A stretch of 64,000 nt of DNA from Sandaracinus amylolyticus. GTDB taxonomy: Bacteria > Myxococcota_A > Polyangia > Polyangiales > Sandaracinaceae. The notes beneath the pieces were generated by a model, which saw only the letters and a program-made list of their open reading frames with translations, was not told the origin of the DNA and made no database searches. Shown in pieces: positions 26,828-35,360 of this stretch. The stretch covers positions 682,001 through 746,000 of the forward strand of contig NZ_CP070225.1 in assembly GCF_021631985.1 (NCBI RefSeq), written 5' to 3'. Every line of letters begins with the position of its first letter. Position 1 is the stretch's first letter. A program made the translations under genes and the position numbers.

Positions 26828-27643
26828 ATGGGTCACGATCCCTCGCTCTTCGAGCTGGTGCGGCACCCGATCGCGGTGCGGACGCTGGAGGTGAAGCGCG
26901 TGGTCGCGCTCACGCCGCGCATGGCGCGCATCACGCTCGGTGGTCCCGAGCTCGCGGGCTTTCGCTCGCTGGCGCCCGAGGATCACGTGAAGATCTTCTT
27001 CCCGCGGCCGGGCGAGCGCGAGCCGATCCTCCCGGTGATCGGTCCCTCGGGGCTGCCTGCGACGACTGCGGGACCGAAGCCGATCGGGCGCGACTACACG
27101 CCGCGCCGATACGACGCGGAGCGCGGCGAGCTCGACGTCGACTTCTTCCTGCACGGCCACGGGATCGCGTCGACGTGGGCCGCGCAGGCGGCGCCTGGGC
27201 AAGTCGTCGGTGTCGCGGGGCCGCGTGGCTCGTACGTGCTCAGGCGCGATGTCGCGTGGCAGCTCTTCGTCGGCGACGAGACCGCGCAGCCCGAGATCGC
27301 GCGGCGCATCGAGGAGCTCCCGGCGAGCGTCGCGGTGCGCGTGGTGCTCGTCGTCGACGGGCCCGAGGAAGAGCAGCCGTGGCCCGCGTCGGGAGCGATC
27401 GAGACGCGCTGGGTGCATCGGCGCGCGGGGGACGTGCTCCTGGATGCGGTGCGCGCGCTCGTGCTGCCCGAGGGCGAAGGGTTCGTGTGGCTCGCGGGCG
27501 AGGCGTCGCAGGTGCGCGCGGTGTATCGACACCTGCTCGTCGATCGCGGTCTTCCGGCGTCGCGCGTGCACGCGTCGGGGCACTGGAAGCGCGGCGTCGT
27601 CGCGCACGATCATCACGAGCCGATCGCGGTGGACGAGCGATGA
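26828..27643 (+). CDS. mxcB: Siderophore-interacting protein (ferric-siderophore reductase)
   Basis: 271 residues of the ViuB/SIP family, which use FAD and NAD(P)H to reduce ferric siderophore in the cytoplasm. N-terminal FAD-binding half with '[12 protein letters not shown]', 'DHVKIFFP' and 'RDYTPRRYD' (the FAD-binding R-x-Y-T motif), then '[18 protein letters not shown]'. The C-terminal SIP half has '[20 protein letters not shown]' and '[17 protein letters not shown]'. ATG 26828 has GAGAGGAGC upstream, 14 bases after mxcL. Its stop overlaps the mxcE start by 4 bases. Confidence 0.92.
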   Translation: MGHDPSLFELVRHPIAVRTLEVKRVVALTPRMARITLGGPELAGFRSLAPEDHVKIFFPRPGEREPILPVIGPSGLPATTAGPKPIGRDYTPRRYDAERGELDVDFFLHGHGIASTWAAQAAPGQVVGVAGPRGSYVLRRDVAWQLFVGDETAQPEIARRIEELPASVAVRVVLVVDGPEEEQPWPASGAIETRWVHRRAGDVLLDAVRALVLPEGEGFVWLAGEASQVRAVYRHLLVDRGLPASRVHASGHWKRGVVAHDHHEPIAVDER

Positions 27644-29259
27644 GCGCGCTGCTCGAGGGCTGCGTGCCGTGGCCCGACGACGTCGCCGAGCGCTATCGCC
27701 GCGTAGGGCATTGGCGTGGCGAGCCGCTCGATCGGATCGTGCGCGCGGGCGCGACACGTCACGGCGATCGCGTCGCGGTCGTGTGCGGCGAGCGGCGCGT
27801 CACGTACGCCGAGCTCGACGCGCGCATCGATCGCATGGCGTCGTCGCTCTTCGCGCTCGGGCTGCGACCGCTCGATCGCGTCGTCGTGCAGCTGCCGAAC
27901 GTGCTCGAGCTCGTCGAGACGCTCTTCGCGCTGTGGAGGCTCGGTGCGATCCCGGTGATGGCCCTGCCGGGGCATCGTCGCGCGGAGATCGCGCACTTCT
28001 GCGAGCACACGCGCGCGGTCGCGTACGTCTGCGCGGACGTGGTCGCGGGGTTCGATCACCGGCAGCTCGCGCGCGAGGTGAAGGGACGCGCGGGCAGCAC
28101 GTTGCGACACCTGATCGTGGTCGGCAACGCGCAGGAGCTCGTGCCGTATGCGTCGCTCGACGCGGCGCCGCGCGCGCTTCCCGACGTCGACGCGCGCCAG
28201 GTCGCGCTGCTCCAGCTCTCGGGCGGCAGCACCGGCACGCCGAAGCTGATTCCGCGCACCCACGACGACTACCTCTACAGCGTGCGCGCGAGCGTGCCGA
28301 TCTGCGGGCTCGACGCGCAGAGCGTGTACCTCGTGGCGCTGCCCGGCGCGCACAACTTCCCGCTGAGCTCGGCGGGGATCCTCGGTGCGCTCGCGGCGGG
28401 CGCGCGTGTGGTGATGAGCCGCGAGCCGCACCCCGACGCCGTGTTCCCGCTGATCCAGCGCGAGGGCGTGACGATCACCGCGCTCGTGCCGCCGCTCGCG
28501 CGCGTGTGGCTCGCCGCGATGCGCACCCGCGGGCTGCGCTTTCCCTCGCTCGAGGTGCTGCAGGTCGGTGGCGCGAAGCTCGGCGCGGAGCTCGCGCGCG
28601 ATCTGATCGAGGGCTTCGGGTGCCTGCTCCAGCAGGTGTTCGGGATGGCCGAAGGTCTCGTCTGCTACACGCGCCTCGACGATCCGCTCGAGCGCGTGAT
28701 CGCGACGCAGGGCCGGCCGATCTCGGAGGACGACGAGGTCCGCATCGTCGACGATGACGATCGCGACGTGCGCGACGGCGCGGTGGGTCACCTGCTCGCG
28801 CGCGGTCCCTACACGATCCGCGGCTACTATCGCGTGCCCGAGCACGACGCGATCGCGTTCACCCGCGACGGGTTCTATCGCACGGGTGATCGGGTGCGGC
28901 GCACGCCCGATGGATCGCTCGTCGTCGAAGGGCGCGCGAAGGAGCAGATCAATCGCGGCGGCGAGAAGATCGCGCCCGCGGAGCTCGAGCAACACCTCGC
29001 CGCGCATCCCGACGTGCGGGAGGCGGCGGTGCTCGGCCTGCCCGACGCGATCGTGGGCGAGCGCATCTGCGCGGTCGTCGTCAGCGATCGCGCGATCACG
29101 CGGGCTGCGCTGATGGCGCACCTGCGCGAGCGCGGGGTCGCGGTGTTCAAGCTTCCCGATCGCGTCGAGCTCGTGAGCGACGCGCTGCCCCGCACCAGCG
29201 TGGGCAAGATCGACAAGAACGCGCTCTCGCAGCGCCTCGCGCGAGGAGCTGCGTCGTGA
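27640..29259 (+). CDS. mxcE: 2,3-dihydroxybenzoate-AMP ligase
   Basis: 539 residues, EntE/DhbE type. It activates 2,3-dihydroxybenzoate as the adenylate and loads it on the aryl carrier protein. Seen: '[22 protein letters not shown]' around 190-210, the aryl-acid pocket motif '[12 protein letters not shown]' in which Asn replaces the amino-acid-binding Asp, '[11 protein letters not shown]', '[10 protein letters not shown]', '[11 protein letters not shown]' and the C-terminal '[10 protein letters not shown]' Lys. Start ATG 27640 overlaps mxcB (ATGA); its stop overlaps the carrier-protein start (GTGA). Confidence 0.94.
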   Translation: MSALLEGCVPWPDDVAERYRRVGHWRGEPLDRIVRAGATRHGDRVAVVCGERRVTYAELDARIDRMASSLFALGLRPLDRVVVQLPNVLELVETLFALWRLGAIPVMALPGHRRAEIAHFCEHTRAVAYVCADVVAGFDHRQLAREVKGRAGSTLRHLIVVGNAQELVPYASLDAAPRALPDVDARQVALLQLSGGSTGTPKLIPRTHDDYLYSVRASVPICGLDAQSVYLVALPGAHNFPLSSAGILGALAAGARVVMSREPHPDAVFPLIQREGVTITALVPPLARVWLAAMRTRGLRFPSLEVLQVGGAKLGAELARDLIEGFGCLLQQVFGMAEGLVCYTRLDDPLERVIATQGRPISEDDEVRIVDDDDRDVRDGAVGHLLARGPYTIRGYYRVPEHDAIAFTRDGFYRTGDRVRRTPDGSLVVEGRAKEQINRGGEKIAPAELEQHLAAHPDVREAAVLGLPDAIVGERICAVVVSDRAITRAALMAHLRERGVAVFKLPDRVELVSDALPRTSVGKIDKNALSQRLARGAAS

Positions 29260-29492
29260 GCGCGCTGCCGACGACGTACGCCGCGCTCGCTGCGGAGATC
29301 GCCGCGCTGATCGAGATCGACGCGACTTCGCTCGCGCCGGACGACTCGCTGCTCGACTGGGGGCTCGACTCGATCCGACTGATGAGCCTGGTCGAGCGGC
29401 TTCGCGAGGGCGGCGTCGAGGTGACGTTCGCCGATCTCGCAGAGGAACCGACGCTGCGCGGGCTCGCGCGGCACGTGGGGGTGGAGCCGTGA
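29256..29492 (+). CDS. Free-standing aryl carrier protein
   Basis: 78 residues. A single carrier domain with '[21 protein letters not shown]' split over residues 29-49; Ser39 in GLDSIRL is the phosphopantetheine site. It should carry 2,3-dihydroxybenzoate from MxcE to the MxcG condensation domain. In EntB, DhbB and the described MxcF this domain is fused to the C-terminus of isochorismatase; here it is a separate gene between mxcE and mxcD. The start is GTG 29256, overlapping mxcE by 4 bases, and the stop overlaps the mxcD start (TGATG). Confidence 0.9.
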   Translation: MSALPTTYAALAAEIAALIEIDATSLAPDDSLLDWGLDSIRLMSLVERLREGGVEVTFADLAEEPTLRGLARHVGVEP

Positions 29493-30667
29493 TGCGCACC
29501 GACGTTCCTGCGTTCTTCCTCGCCGGGCCCACCCGCACCGTGGTGGGAGAGGGCGAGCGCGAGTCGTTCCAAGGCACGCTGCGATCGCCCGAGCGATGGC
29601 TCGCGGAGATCGATCGCGCGCTCGCGGCCTCCGACGATCCACGTGGCTCGTTCGTCGTCGGCGCGCTGCCGTTCGGCGAGGACGCGCCGGTGCGCCTCTT
29701 CCGCCCCGTGCACGGAGCGGTATCGGACGCGTGGGGCGCGACGAGCGAGCCGGCACGCGCGGTCGCACGCACGCCGATCGATCGCGTCGCGCACGACGAG
29801 AGCGGCGGGTTCGTCGACGCGGTCGCGCAGGCGGCGGGCGCGATCCGCCGCGGCGCGCTGAAGAAGGTCGTCCTCGCCCGCGCGAAGGAGCTCACGGTCG
29901 ACGAGCGGCCCGACGTGCGCGCTCTCCTCTCGGTGCTGCGCGCGCGCAACCCGCACGGCTTCACGTACTCGCTCGACGTCGCGCCCGGCGCGAGCGAGCC
30001 GACGCGCCTCGTCGGTGCGAGCCCCGAGCTGCTGCTCTCGCGCCGCGGCGCGACGGTGGTGAGCGTGCCGCTCGCGGGATCGATCCCGCGCAGCGCCGAT
30101 CCGGTCGAGGATCGCGAGCGTGCTGCGCGCCTCTTGCGCTCTCCGAAGGATCGCCACGAGCACGAGATCGTCGTCGAGCACGTCGTCGCGAGCCTCGCGC
30201 CGCTGACGCGCACGCTGCGCTTCGAGCGCGAGCCGGTGGTGAGCGGGACGCCGACGATGTGGCACCTCTCGACGCGCATCGAAGGGACGCTCCGCGATCG
30301 CGATCTCTCCTCGCTGCGCCTCGCGGTGGCGCTGCACCCGACGCCCGCGGTGTGCGGGCTGCCGACGCGCGACGCGCGCGAGTGGATCGCGCGGCTCGAA
30401 GGGCTCGATCGCGGCTACTTCACCGGCGCGCTCGGCTACACGCGGGCGGGCGGCGACGGCGACTGGATCGTCGCGATCCGCTGCGCCGAGATCGCGGGCG
30501 CGCGCGTGCGGGTGTTCGCGGGCGCCGGGATCGTCGGCAGCTCCGACCCCGAGCTCGAGCTCGCGGAGACCAGCGCGAAGATGCGCACCGTCCTCGGTGC
30601 GCTCGTGCCTTCGCGCGATGTCGACCCTCCTCGCTCGCACGCCGAGCGAGCCGACGACGAGAGGTAG
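29492..30667 (+). CDS. mxcD: Isochorismate synthase
   Basis: 391 residues, EntC/DhbC type of the chorismate-utilising family. It turns chorismate into isochorismate for dihydroxybenzoate. Seen: 'GALKKVVLARAKEL' (about 115-128), 'LVGASPELLLSR', 'VPLAGSIPRS', 'KDRHEHEIVVEHV', 'LHPTPAVCGLPT' and 'FAGAGIVGSSDPELELAET', the usual C-terminal Mg and substrate motifs. I start at ATG 29492 (TGATG junction with the carrier protein); a GTG at 29489 is equally possible. The Arg/Asp-rich tail after 'VLGALVPSRD' is not part of the fold. Confidence 0.93.
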   Translation: MRTDVPAFFLAGPTRTVVGEGERESFQGTLRSPERWLAEIDRALAASDDPRGSFVVGALPFGEDAPVRLFRPVHGAVSDAWGATSEPARAVARTPIDRVAHDESGGFVDAVAQAAGAIRRGALKKVVLARAKELTVDERPDVRALLSVLRARNPHGFTYSLDVAPGASEPTRLVGASPELLLSRRGATVVSVPLAGSIPRSADPVEDRERAARLLRSPKDRHEHEIVVEHVVASLAPLTRTLRFEREPVVSGTPTMWHLSTRIEGTLRDRDLSSLRLAVALHPTPAVCGLPTRDAREWIARLEGLDRGYFTGALGYTRAGGDGDWIVAIRCAEIAGARVRVFAGAGIVGSSDPELELAETSAKMRTVLGALVPSRDVDPPRSHAERADDER

Positions 30668-30675
30668 CGAACGAC

Positions 30676-31329
30676 ATGGCCCTTCCGACGATCGCCCCCT
30701 ACGAACTGCCCACACCGCGCTCGTGGCCCGAGTGCCGCGCGCGCTGGACGCTCGAGCCCTCGCGCGCCGCGCTGCTCGTGCACGACATGCAGGCGTACTT
30801 CCTGCGGCCCTTCGATCCCAGCGCATCGCCGCTGCGGCCGGTGCTCGCGCACGTGCGCGCGCTGGTGCACGCGTGCACGCGCGCCGGTGTGCCGGTGCTC
30901 TTCTCGGTGCAGCCCGGCGAGCAGAGCCGCGACGAGCGCGGTCTGCTCTGGGATCTCTGGGGCCCGGGGATCGTCGAGCATCCCGGGCTCGCGAAGCTCG
31001 GCCTCGAGCTCGGCGAGATCGACGCCGACGCGCTGATCCCGAAGCGCCGCTACAGCGCGTTCTTCGAGACGCGCCTGCACGAGCGGCTGCGCACGCTCGG
31101 TCGCGACCAGCTGATGATCACGGGCATCTACGCGCACATCGGCTGCCTCACGACGGCGGTCGACGGATGCATGCGCGGGGTGCAGCCGTTCTTCCTCGCC
31201 GACGCGACCGCGGACTTCTCGCGCGAGGATCACGAGATCGCGCTGCGTCAGGTCGCGCGCACCGCGGGCGTGGTGCTGACGACGAGCGATGCGCTGCGCG
31301 CGCTCGAGCCCTCACGGGGAGAAGGATGA
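30676..31329 (+). CDS. mxcF: Isochorismatase without fused carrier domain
   Basis: 217 residues. It hydrolyses isochorismate to 2,3-dihydro-2,3-dihydroxybenzoate and pyruvate. '[19 protein letters not shown]' holds the catalytic Asp (about residue 37), 'IPKRRYSAF' the Lys, and '[17 protein letters not shown]' the EntB/DhbB-specific signature. EntB/DhbB and typical MxcF are near 300 residues because an aryl carrier domain follows; this protein stops after the hydrolase. The missing domain is supplied by the separate gene at 29256. ATG 30676 has GAGAGG upstream. The stop overlaps the methyltransferase start. Confidence 0.93.
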   Translation: MALPTIAPYELPTPRSWPECRARWTLEPSRAALLVHDMQAYFLRPFDPSASPLRPVLAHVRALVHACTRAGVPVLFSVQPGEQSRDERGLLWDLWGPGIVEHPGLAKLGLELGEIDADALIPKRRYSAFFETRLHERLRTLGRDQLMITGIYAHIGCLTTAVDGCMRGVQPFFLADATADFSREDHEIALRQVARTAGVVLTTSDALRALEPSRGEG

Positions 31330-31874
31330 TGCTGGAGCCGTGGCTCGAAGCGCATCCGCGGACCCGCGCGCACGCGCTGGTGCCGCCCGACGTGGCGAGC
31401 GTGCTGCTCGTCGGGTGTGGTGCGGGCGACGACGCGCTCGCGCTCGCCGAGCGCATCGTGGGCGCGCGCGTGACCGGGGTGGACACCTCGCTCGCGCGGA
31501 TCGACGAGGCGCTCCGGCGTGCTCGTCACGTCGCGCTCGCGGTGCACTTCGCGGTCGCCGACGCCCGCGCGCTGCCCTTCGACGACGAGCGCTTCGACGT
31601 GGTGCTCGCCGACGGCGTGCTCGGTGAGGTCGACGATCGGCTGCGTGCCGCGCGCGAGCTCGCGCGGGTGACGCGCGCCGGCGGGCGGGTGCTGGTGCAC
31701 GAGCGCGCCGACGTGATCTCACCGCGCGCGCCTTCGAGCGGCGACGACCACGTCGCGACGCTCCTGCTGCGCGCGGGGCTCGGCGCGGTGGAGATCGCCG
31801 ACGAGTGGACGCACCACGACGGCGCGCGCGGCGTGACGCTGATCGGGCTCAAGCCGCGCGACGAGGTCGGCTGA
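31326..31874 (+). CDS. SAM-dependent methyltransferase-like protein in the siderophore operon
   Basis: 182 residues, class I methyltransferase fold. Motif I is 'VLLVGCGAGDDALALAERI' (about 27-45), then 'VTGVDTSLARIDEAL' (acidic residue after strand 2), 'VADARALPFDDERFDVVLADGVL' and 'RVTRAGGRVLVHERADV'. The substrate is unknown; it could methylate the catechol, the siderophore, or something unrelated. It is not part of the minimal myxochelin gene set I know. ATG 31326 (a second ATG follows at 31329) overlaps the mxcF stop (ATGATG), and mxcC starts 1 base after the stop. It is therefore well inside the operon. Confidence 0.85.
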   Translation: MMLEPWLEAHPRTRAHALVPPDVASVLLVGCGAGDDALALAERIVGARVTGVDTSLARIDEALRRARHVALAVHFAVADARALPFDDERFDVVLADGVLGEVDDRLRAARELARVTRAGGRVLVHERADVISPRAPSSGDDHVATLLLRAGLGAVEIADEWTHHDGARGVTLIGLKPRDEVG

Positions 31875-31875
31875 G

Positions 31876-32631
31876 ATGTCCGCGCACCTGCCGGCGATCA
31901 CGCTGGTCACCGGCGCTGCGTCGGGCATCGGCGCGGCGATCGTGGGCGCGCTGGTGCGCGAGGGCGGGCGCGTCGTCGCGATCGATCGCGACGAGCGCGC
32001 GCTCGCCGCGCTCTCCGCGCAACGATCGATCTCGGTGTTCCCGGCCGACGTGCGCGACCCAGCCGCGCTCGTTGCGATCGTCGAGCAGGTCGAGCGCGAG
32101 CTCGGTGCGATCGACGGACTGGTGCACGCCGCGGGCGTTCTCCCGCTCGGTGCGATCTGCGATGCGCCGGAGAGCGCGCTGCGCGACGCGCTCGCGGTGA
32201 ACGTCGAGGGGCTCTGGTCGATCGCGCGCGCGCTCGCGCCTCGCATGATCCGCCGCGCGCGCGGCGCGATCGTGACCATCTCGTCGAACGCGGGCGCGAC
32301 GCCGCGCGTCGGCATGGGCGCGTACTGCGCGAGCAAGGCCGCGGCGACGATGCTCACGCGCTGCCTCGCGCTCGAGCTCGCGCCGCACGGCATCCGCTGC
32401 AACGTCGTGTCGCCGGGCTCGACCGACACCCCGATGCTGCGCCGCATGCTCGACGGCGCCTCGCCGAGCGAGCTCGTCCGCGGCCGTCCCGACGCGTTCA
32501 AGCTCGGCATCCCGCTGGGCCGCGTCGCGGCGCCCGAGGACGTCGCGCAGGTCGCGCTCTTCCTTCTCTCCGAGCGCGCGCGCCACGTGACGCTCCAGGA
32601 CGTGCGGGTCGACGGTGGCGCGACGTTCTGA
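31876..32631 (+). CDS. mxcC: 2,3-dihydro-2,3-dihydroxybenzoate dehydrogenase
   Basis: 251 residues, short-chain dehydrogenase of EntA/DhbA type, the last step to 2,3-dihydroxybenzoate. NAD site 'LVTGAASGIGAAIVGAL' (10-26), 'HAAGVLPLG' (NAG-like motif), Ser in 'IVTISSNAG', catalytic Tyr-Lys in 'AYCASKAAA' (about 150-158), and 'CNVVSPGSTDTPM'. The substrate is assigned from the operon. The TonB receptor gene overlaps its last 17 bases. Confidence 0.9.
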   Translation: MSAHLPAITLVTGAASGIGAAIVGALVREGGRVVAIDRDERALAALSAQRSISVFPADVRDPAALVAIVEQVERELGAIDGLVHAAGVLPLGAICDAPESALRDALAVNVEGLWSIARALAPRMIRRARGAIVTISSNAGATPRVGMGAYCASKAAATMLTRCLALELAPHGIRCNVVSPGSTDTPMLRRMLDGASPSELVRGRPDAFKLGIPLGRVAAPEDVAQVALFLLSERARHVTLQDVRVDGGATF

Positions 32632-34732
32632 GATCGCGCTCCTCCTCGCACTGCTGCTCGTCGCTCGCAGCGCGCACGCCCAGGACGACGATCTCCTCGC
32701 CGACGACGTCGTGGTGCACGCGCCCACCGAAGCCGAGGAGCTCGCACGCTCGAGCGATGCAGTGCGGGTGATCGACACCGAGGAGGCGCGCGCCCGCAGC
32801 GCCGACGTCGCCGAGGTGCTCGCGCGCAGCGAGGGCCTCCACGTGCGGCGCACCGGAGGGCTCGGCGCGCCCGTCGATCTCTGCATCCACGGCGTGTGCG
32901 GCAGTGGCGTGCGCGTGTTCCTCGACGGCGTTCCGCTCGAGCTCTCGGGCGTCGGCGTCGGCGTGCAGGGCGTGCCGGTGAGCCTCGTCGAGCGCATCGA
33001 GGTCTACCGCGGGATGGTCCCGGTGCGCTTCGGCACCGATGCGCTCGGCGGTGCGATCAACGTCGTGCGCGCCGCCTCGTACTTCGCGCCGCACGTCGGC
33101 GGCTCGCTGCAGCTCGGCTCGTTCGGCACGTACCGTCTCACCTACGGCGCCGGATATCGCGACGACGCGACGGGGCTCTATGCCGGTGTGCAGGCCTACT
33201 ACGATCGTGCGCGCAACGACGCGTGGATGGACGTGGAGCTCGAGGGCGCACGCGGCCGCCTCGTCGACGCGCGGATCCGCCGATTCCACAGCGCGTACGA
33301 GGCGTACGGCGTCGCGCTCGAGGGCGGCTTCGTGGGCGCGCCGTTCGCGGATCGCCTGCTGCTGCGCGCGTTCGTCGGCGAGCACGATCGCGACATCCAG
33401 CACGACGTGCTCGCGACCGCGCCGGTGGGCGATGCGACGACGGGCGAGGTCTCGATGGGCGCGCTGCTGCGCTACCAGCACGCGATCACGACCGAGCTCG
33501 AGATCGACGCGTACGTCGGCTACACGCGCCGCGCGATCGATCTCCACGACGTGTCGCTCGCCAACTACGACTGGCGCGGACGCATCCGCGCGCGGCCGCG
33601 CACCACGCCCGGCGAGCTCGGGAACCGCGCCTTCGATCAGACCATCTGGCAGGACGCGGTCCCGGCCCGCCTGAACCTGACGTGGCGTCCCGCGCCCGAG
33701 CACCGGCTCCTCCTCGACGTCACCCCCGAGCACGTCTCGCGCAGCGGCGTCGATCGCGAGCAGTCGAGCGTCGGCGGGCGCGATCCGCTGAGCGCCGAGC
33801 GCGAGCTCTTCACGCTGATCTCGGGGCTCGAGCACCAGATGACGCTGTTCGGCGGCGTGCTCGAGAACCAGCTCTTCGTGAAGGACTACGTCTTCCTCGC
33901 AGCCGCCGAGGAGATCCTCACCGACGCGTCGTACGTGCTGCGCCGTCGCGAGACCCACGAGATCGGCGTCGGCGAAGGCGTGCGCATCGCGCCGCTCGAG
34001 TGGCTCTTCGTGCGCGCGAGCTACGAGTACGCGACGCGCCTGCCCGAGCCCGACGAGATCTTCGGCGACGGAGTGCTGATCGTCGCGAACCTCGGGCTCG
34101 CGCCGGAGCGCAGCCACAACGCGACGCTCGAGGTCGTGATCGATCTCGAAGACACGCCGATCGGCGCGCTCCGCGCGAGCGCGGCGGGCCTCGTGCGCGC
34201 CAGAGAGAACATGATCGTCCTGCTCGGAGATCACCTCTCGTTCTCGCACCAGAACGTCTATCGCGCGCTCTCGCTCGGGGGCGAGGGGAGCGTCGCGTGG
34301 ACGAGCCCCGAAGACTGGGTCTCGCTCTCGGCGAACCTCACGTACCTCGACGATCGCAACGTGAGCGACGAGGGCACGTTCGCGCCGACGCAGGGCGATC
34401 GCATCCCGTACCGCCCGTGGCTCTTCGCGAACTTCGGCGCGACGTTCCGCGCGCGCGGGCTCTTCGTGCGCGACGAGCTCGCGATCGAGTGGCGCGCCCG
34501 CTACGTGCACGAGCTCACGCGCGCCTGGGAGTCGAACGGCCGGCCGGACACGAAGGACGTGGTGCCCTCGCAGCTCGGTCACGACGTCGCGCTCACGTAC
34601 ACGCTGCTCGGCCCGCCGCGCGTCTCGACGAGCTTCGAGATCACGAACCTCACGGACGAGCGCCTCTACGACTACTTCCGCGTGCAGCGCCCGAGCCGCG
34701 CCGCGTTCCTCAAGCTCTCGATCGACTACTGA
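32615..34732 (+). CDS. mxcH: TonB-dependent outer-membrane receptor
   Basis: 705 residues from GTG 32615, which overlaps the end of mxcC and gives a signal peptide cut after AHA (residue 22). The plug domain occupies about 40-160 ('VIDTEEARARSADVAEVL', 'GLHVRRTGGLGAPVDLCI', 'VFLDGVPLELSG', 'VERIEVYRGMVPVRFGTDAL', 'GGAINVV'). The rest is a barrel of alternating strands ending in 'FLKLSIDY', with a terminal aromatic. The pair of Cys in the plug (LCIHGVCGSG) is unusual. It is assigned as the ferric-siderophore importer from its place at the end of the operon. The 3' end overlaps the convergent membrane protein gene by 23 bases. Confidence 0.92.
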   Translation: MARRSEIALLLALLLVARSAHAQDDDLLADDVVVHAPTEAEELARSSDAVRVIDTEEARARSADVAEVLARSEGLHVRRTGGLGAPVDLCIHGVCGSGVRVFLDGVPLELSGVGVGVQGVPVSLVERIEVYRGMVPVRFGTDALGGAINVVRAASYFAPHVGGSLQLGSFGTYRLTYGAGYRDDATGLYAGVQAYYDRARNDAWMDVELEGARGRLVDARIRRFHSAYEAYGVALEGGFVGAPFADRLLLRAFVGEHDRDIQHDVLATAPVGDATTGEVSMGALLRYQHAITTELEIDAYVGYTRRAIDLHDVSLANYDWRGRIRARPRTTPGELGNRAFDQTIWQDAVPARLNLTWRPAPEHRLLLDVTPEHVSRSGVDREQSSVGGRDPLSAERELFTLISGLEHQMTLFGGVLENQLFVKDYVFLAAAEEILTDASYVLRRRETHEIGVGEGVRIAPLEWLFVRASYEYATRLPEPDEIFGDGVLIVANLGLAPERSHNATLEVVIDLEDTPIGALRASAAGLVRARENMIVLLGDHLSFSHQNVYRALSLGGEGSVAWTSPEDWVSLSANLTYLDDRNVSDEGTFAPTQGDRIPYRPWLFANFGATFRARGLFVRDELAIEWRARYVHELTRAWESNGRPDTKDVVPSQLGHDVALTYTLLGPPRVSTSFEITNLTDERLYDYFRVQRPSRAAFLKLSIDY

Positions 34733-35342
34733 TCGCTCGTAGGCGCTCGTGGATCGCACGCGCCTCGTGCCCGAGCAACGTGCCGATCGGCGCCGACACC
34801 GTGCCTTCGGGCGCGAGCACGTCGTCGCCGAGGAACACCGGATAGCGGAGCGCGATCACCGCGCCCGCCTGCTTCACGATCACGACGACCTCGATGCGCT
34901 GCCCCGGCGGAACCATCGATTCGTCGATCGTCCACCGCTCACCGAGCGAGATCGTGGTGCGCGCGTCGCCTTGCTGGAGGACGAGCGATTCGTCGTCGAG
35001 CACGACACGCCCGACGCGCTGCCAGTCGCGCAGCACGAAGAGCGGCGCGGTCACGAAGAGCGGCGTGAGCGTGATGAGCCCCACGACCATCCACAGCGCG
35101 TGGGCGCGTCCCCACTCGCCGAGGAGCATCACCAGCACGAAGAACCCGAAGATCAGCACGAGGCTGGCGATGCCCGCGATGGCTCCGGCGCGCAGCTGCG
35201 AGACGATCTCGATCTCGATCCGCGGCGCGCTCCGCAGCGCATCGAGCCGCGCCCGCGCGACGCTCCGCATCCGCCACGCCGCGATGCCCATCAGCGCGAC
35301 GATGCCGAGCACCGCCACGACGATCACGAGCCCGGGATCCAT
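34710..35342 (-). CDS. Membrane protein of unknown function
   Basis: 210 residues. An N-terminal helix (about 4-22), then a basic stretch and two helices ('AGAIAGIASLVLIFGFFVLVML' about 54-75, and 'LWMVVGLITLTPLFVTAPLFVL' about 83-104), followed by a strand-rich cytoplasmic or periplasmic part ('GRVVLDDESLVLQQGDART', 'RIEVVVIVKQAGAVIALRYP'). No family recognised. It ends inside the 3' end of the convergent TonB receptor gene. The start at ATG 35342 lies 18 bases after the metallophosphoesterase stop, so the two may be co-transcribed. Confidence 0.6.
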   Translation of the reverse strand: MDPGLVIVVAVLGIVALMGIAAWRMRSVARARLDALRSAPRIEIEIVSQLRAGAIAGIASLVLIFGFFVLVMLLGEWGRAHALWMVVGLITLTPLFVTAPLFVLRDWQRVGRVVLDDESLVLQQGDARTTISLGERWTIDESMVPPGQRIEVVVIVKQAGAVIALRYPVFLGDDVLAPEGTVSAPIGTLLGHEARAIHERLRAISSRSRA

Positions 35343-35360
35343 TCGCGGATGGTACGGCGA

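Noticed and set aside
32615-34732. TonB box at the receptor N-terminus
   Set aside because: Nothing close to the ETxxV pattern is obvious after the signal peptide, so it was not annotated, though the family assignment is firm.
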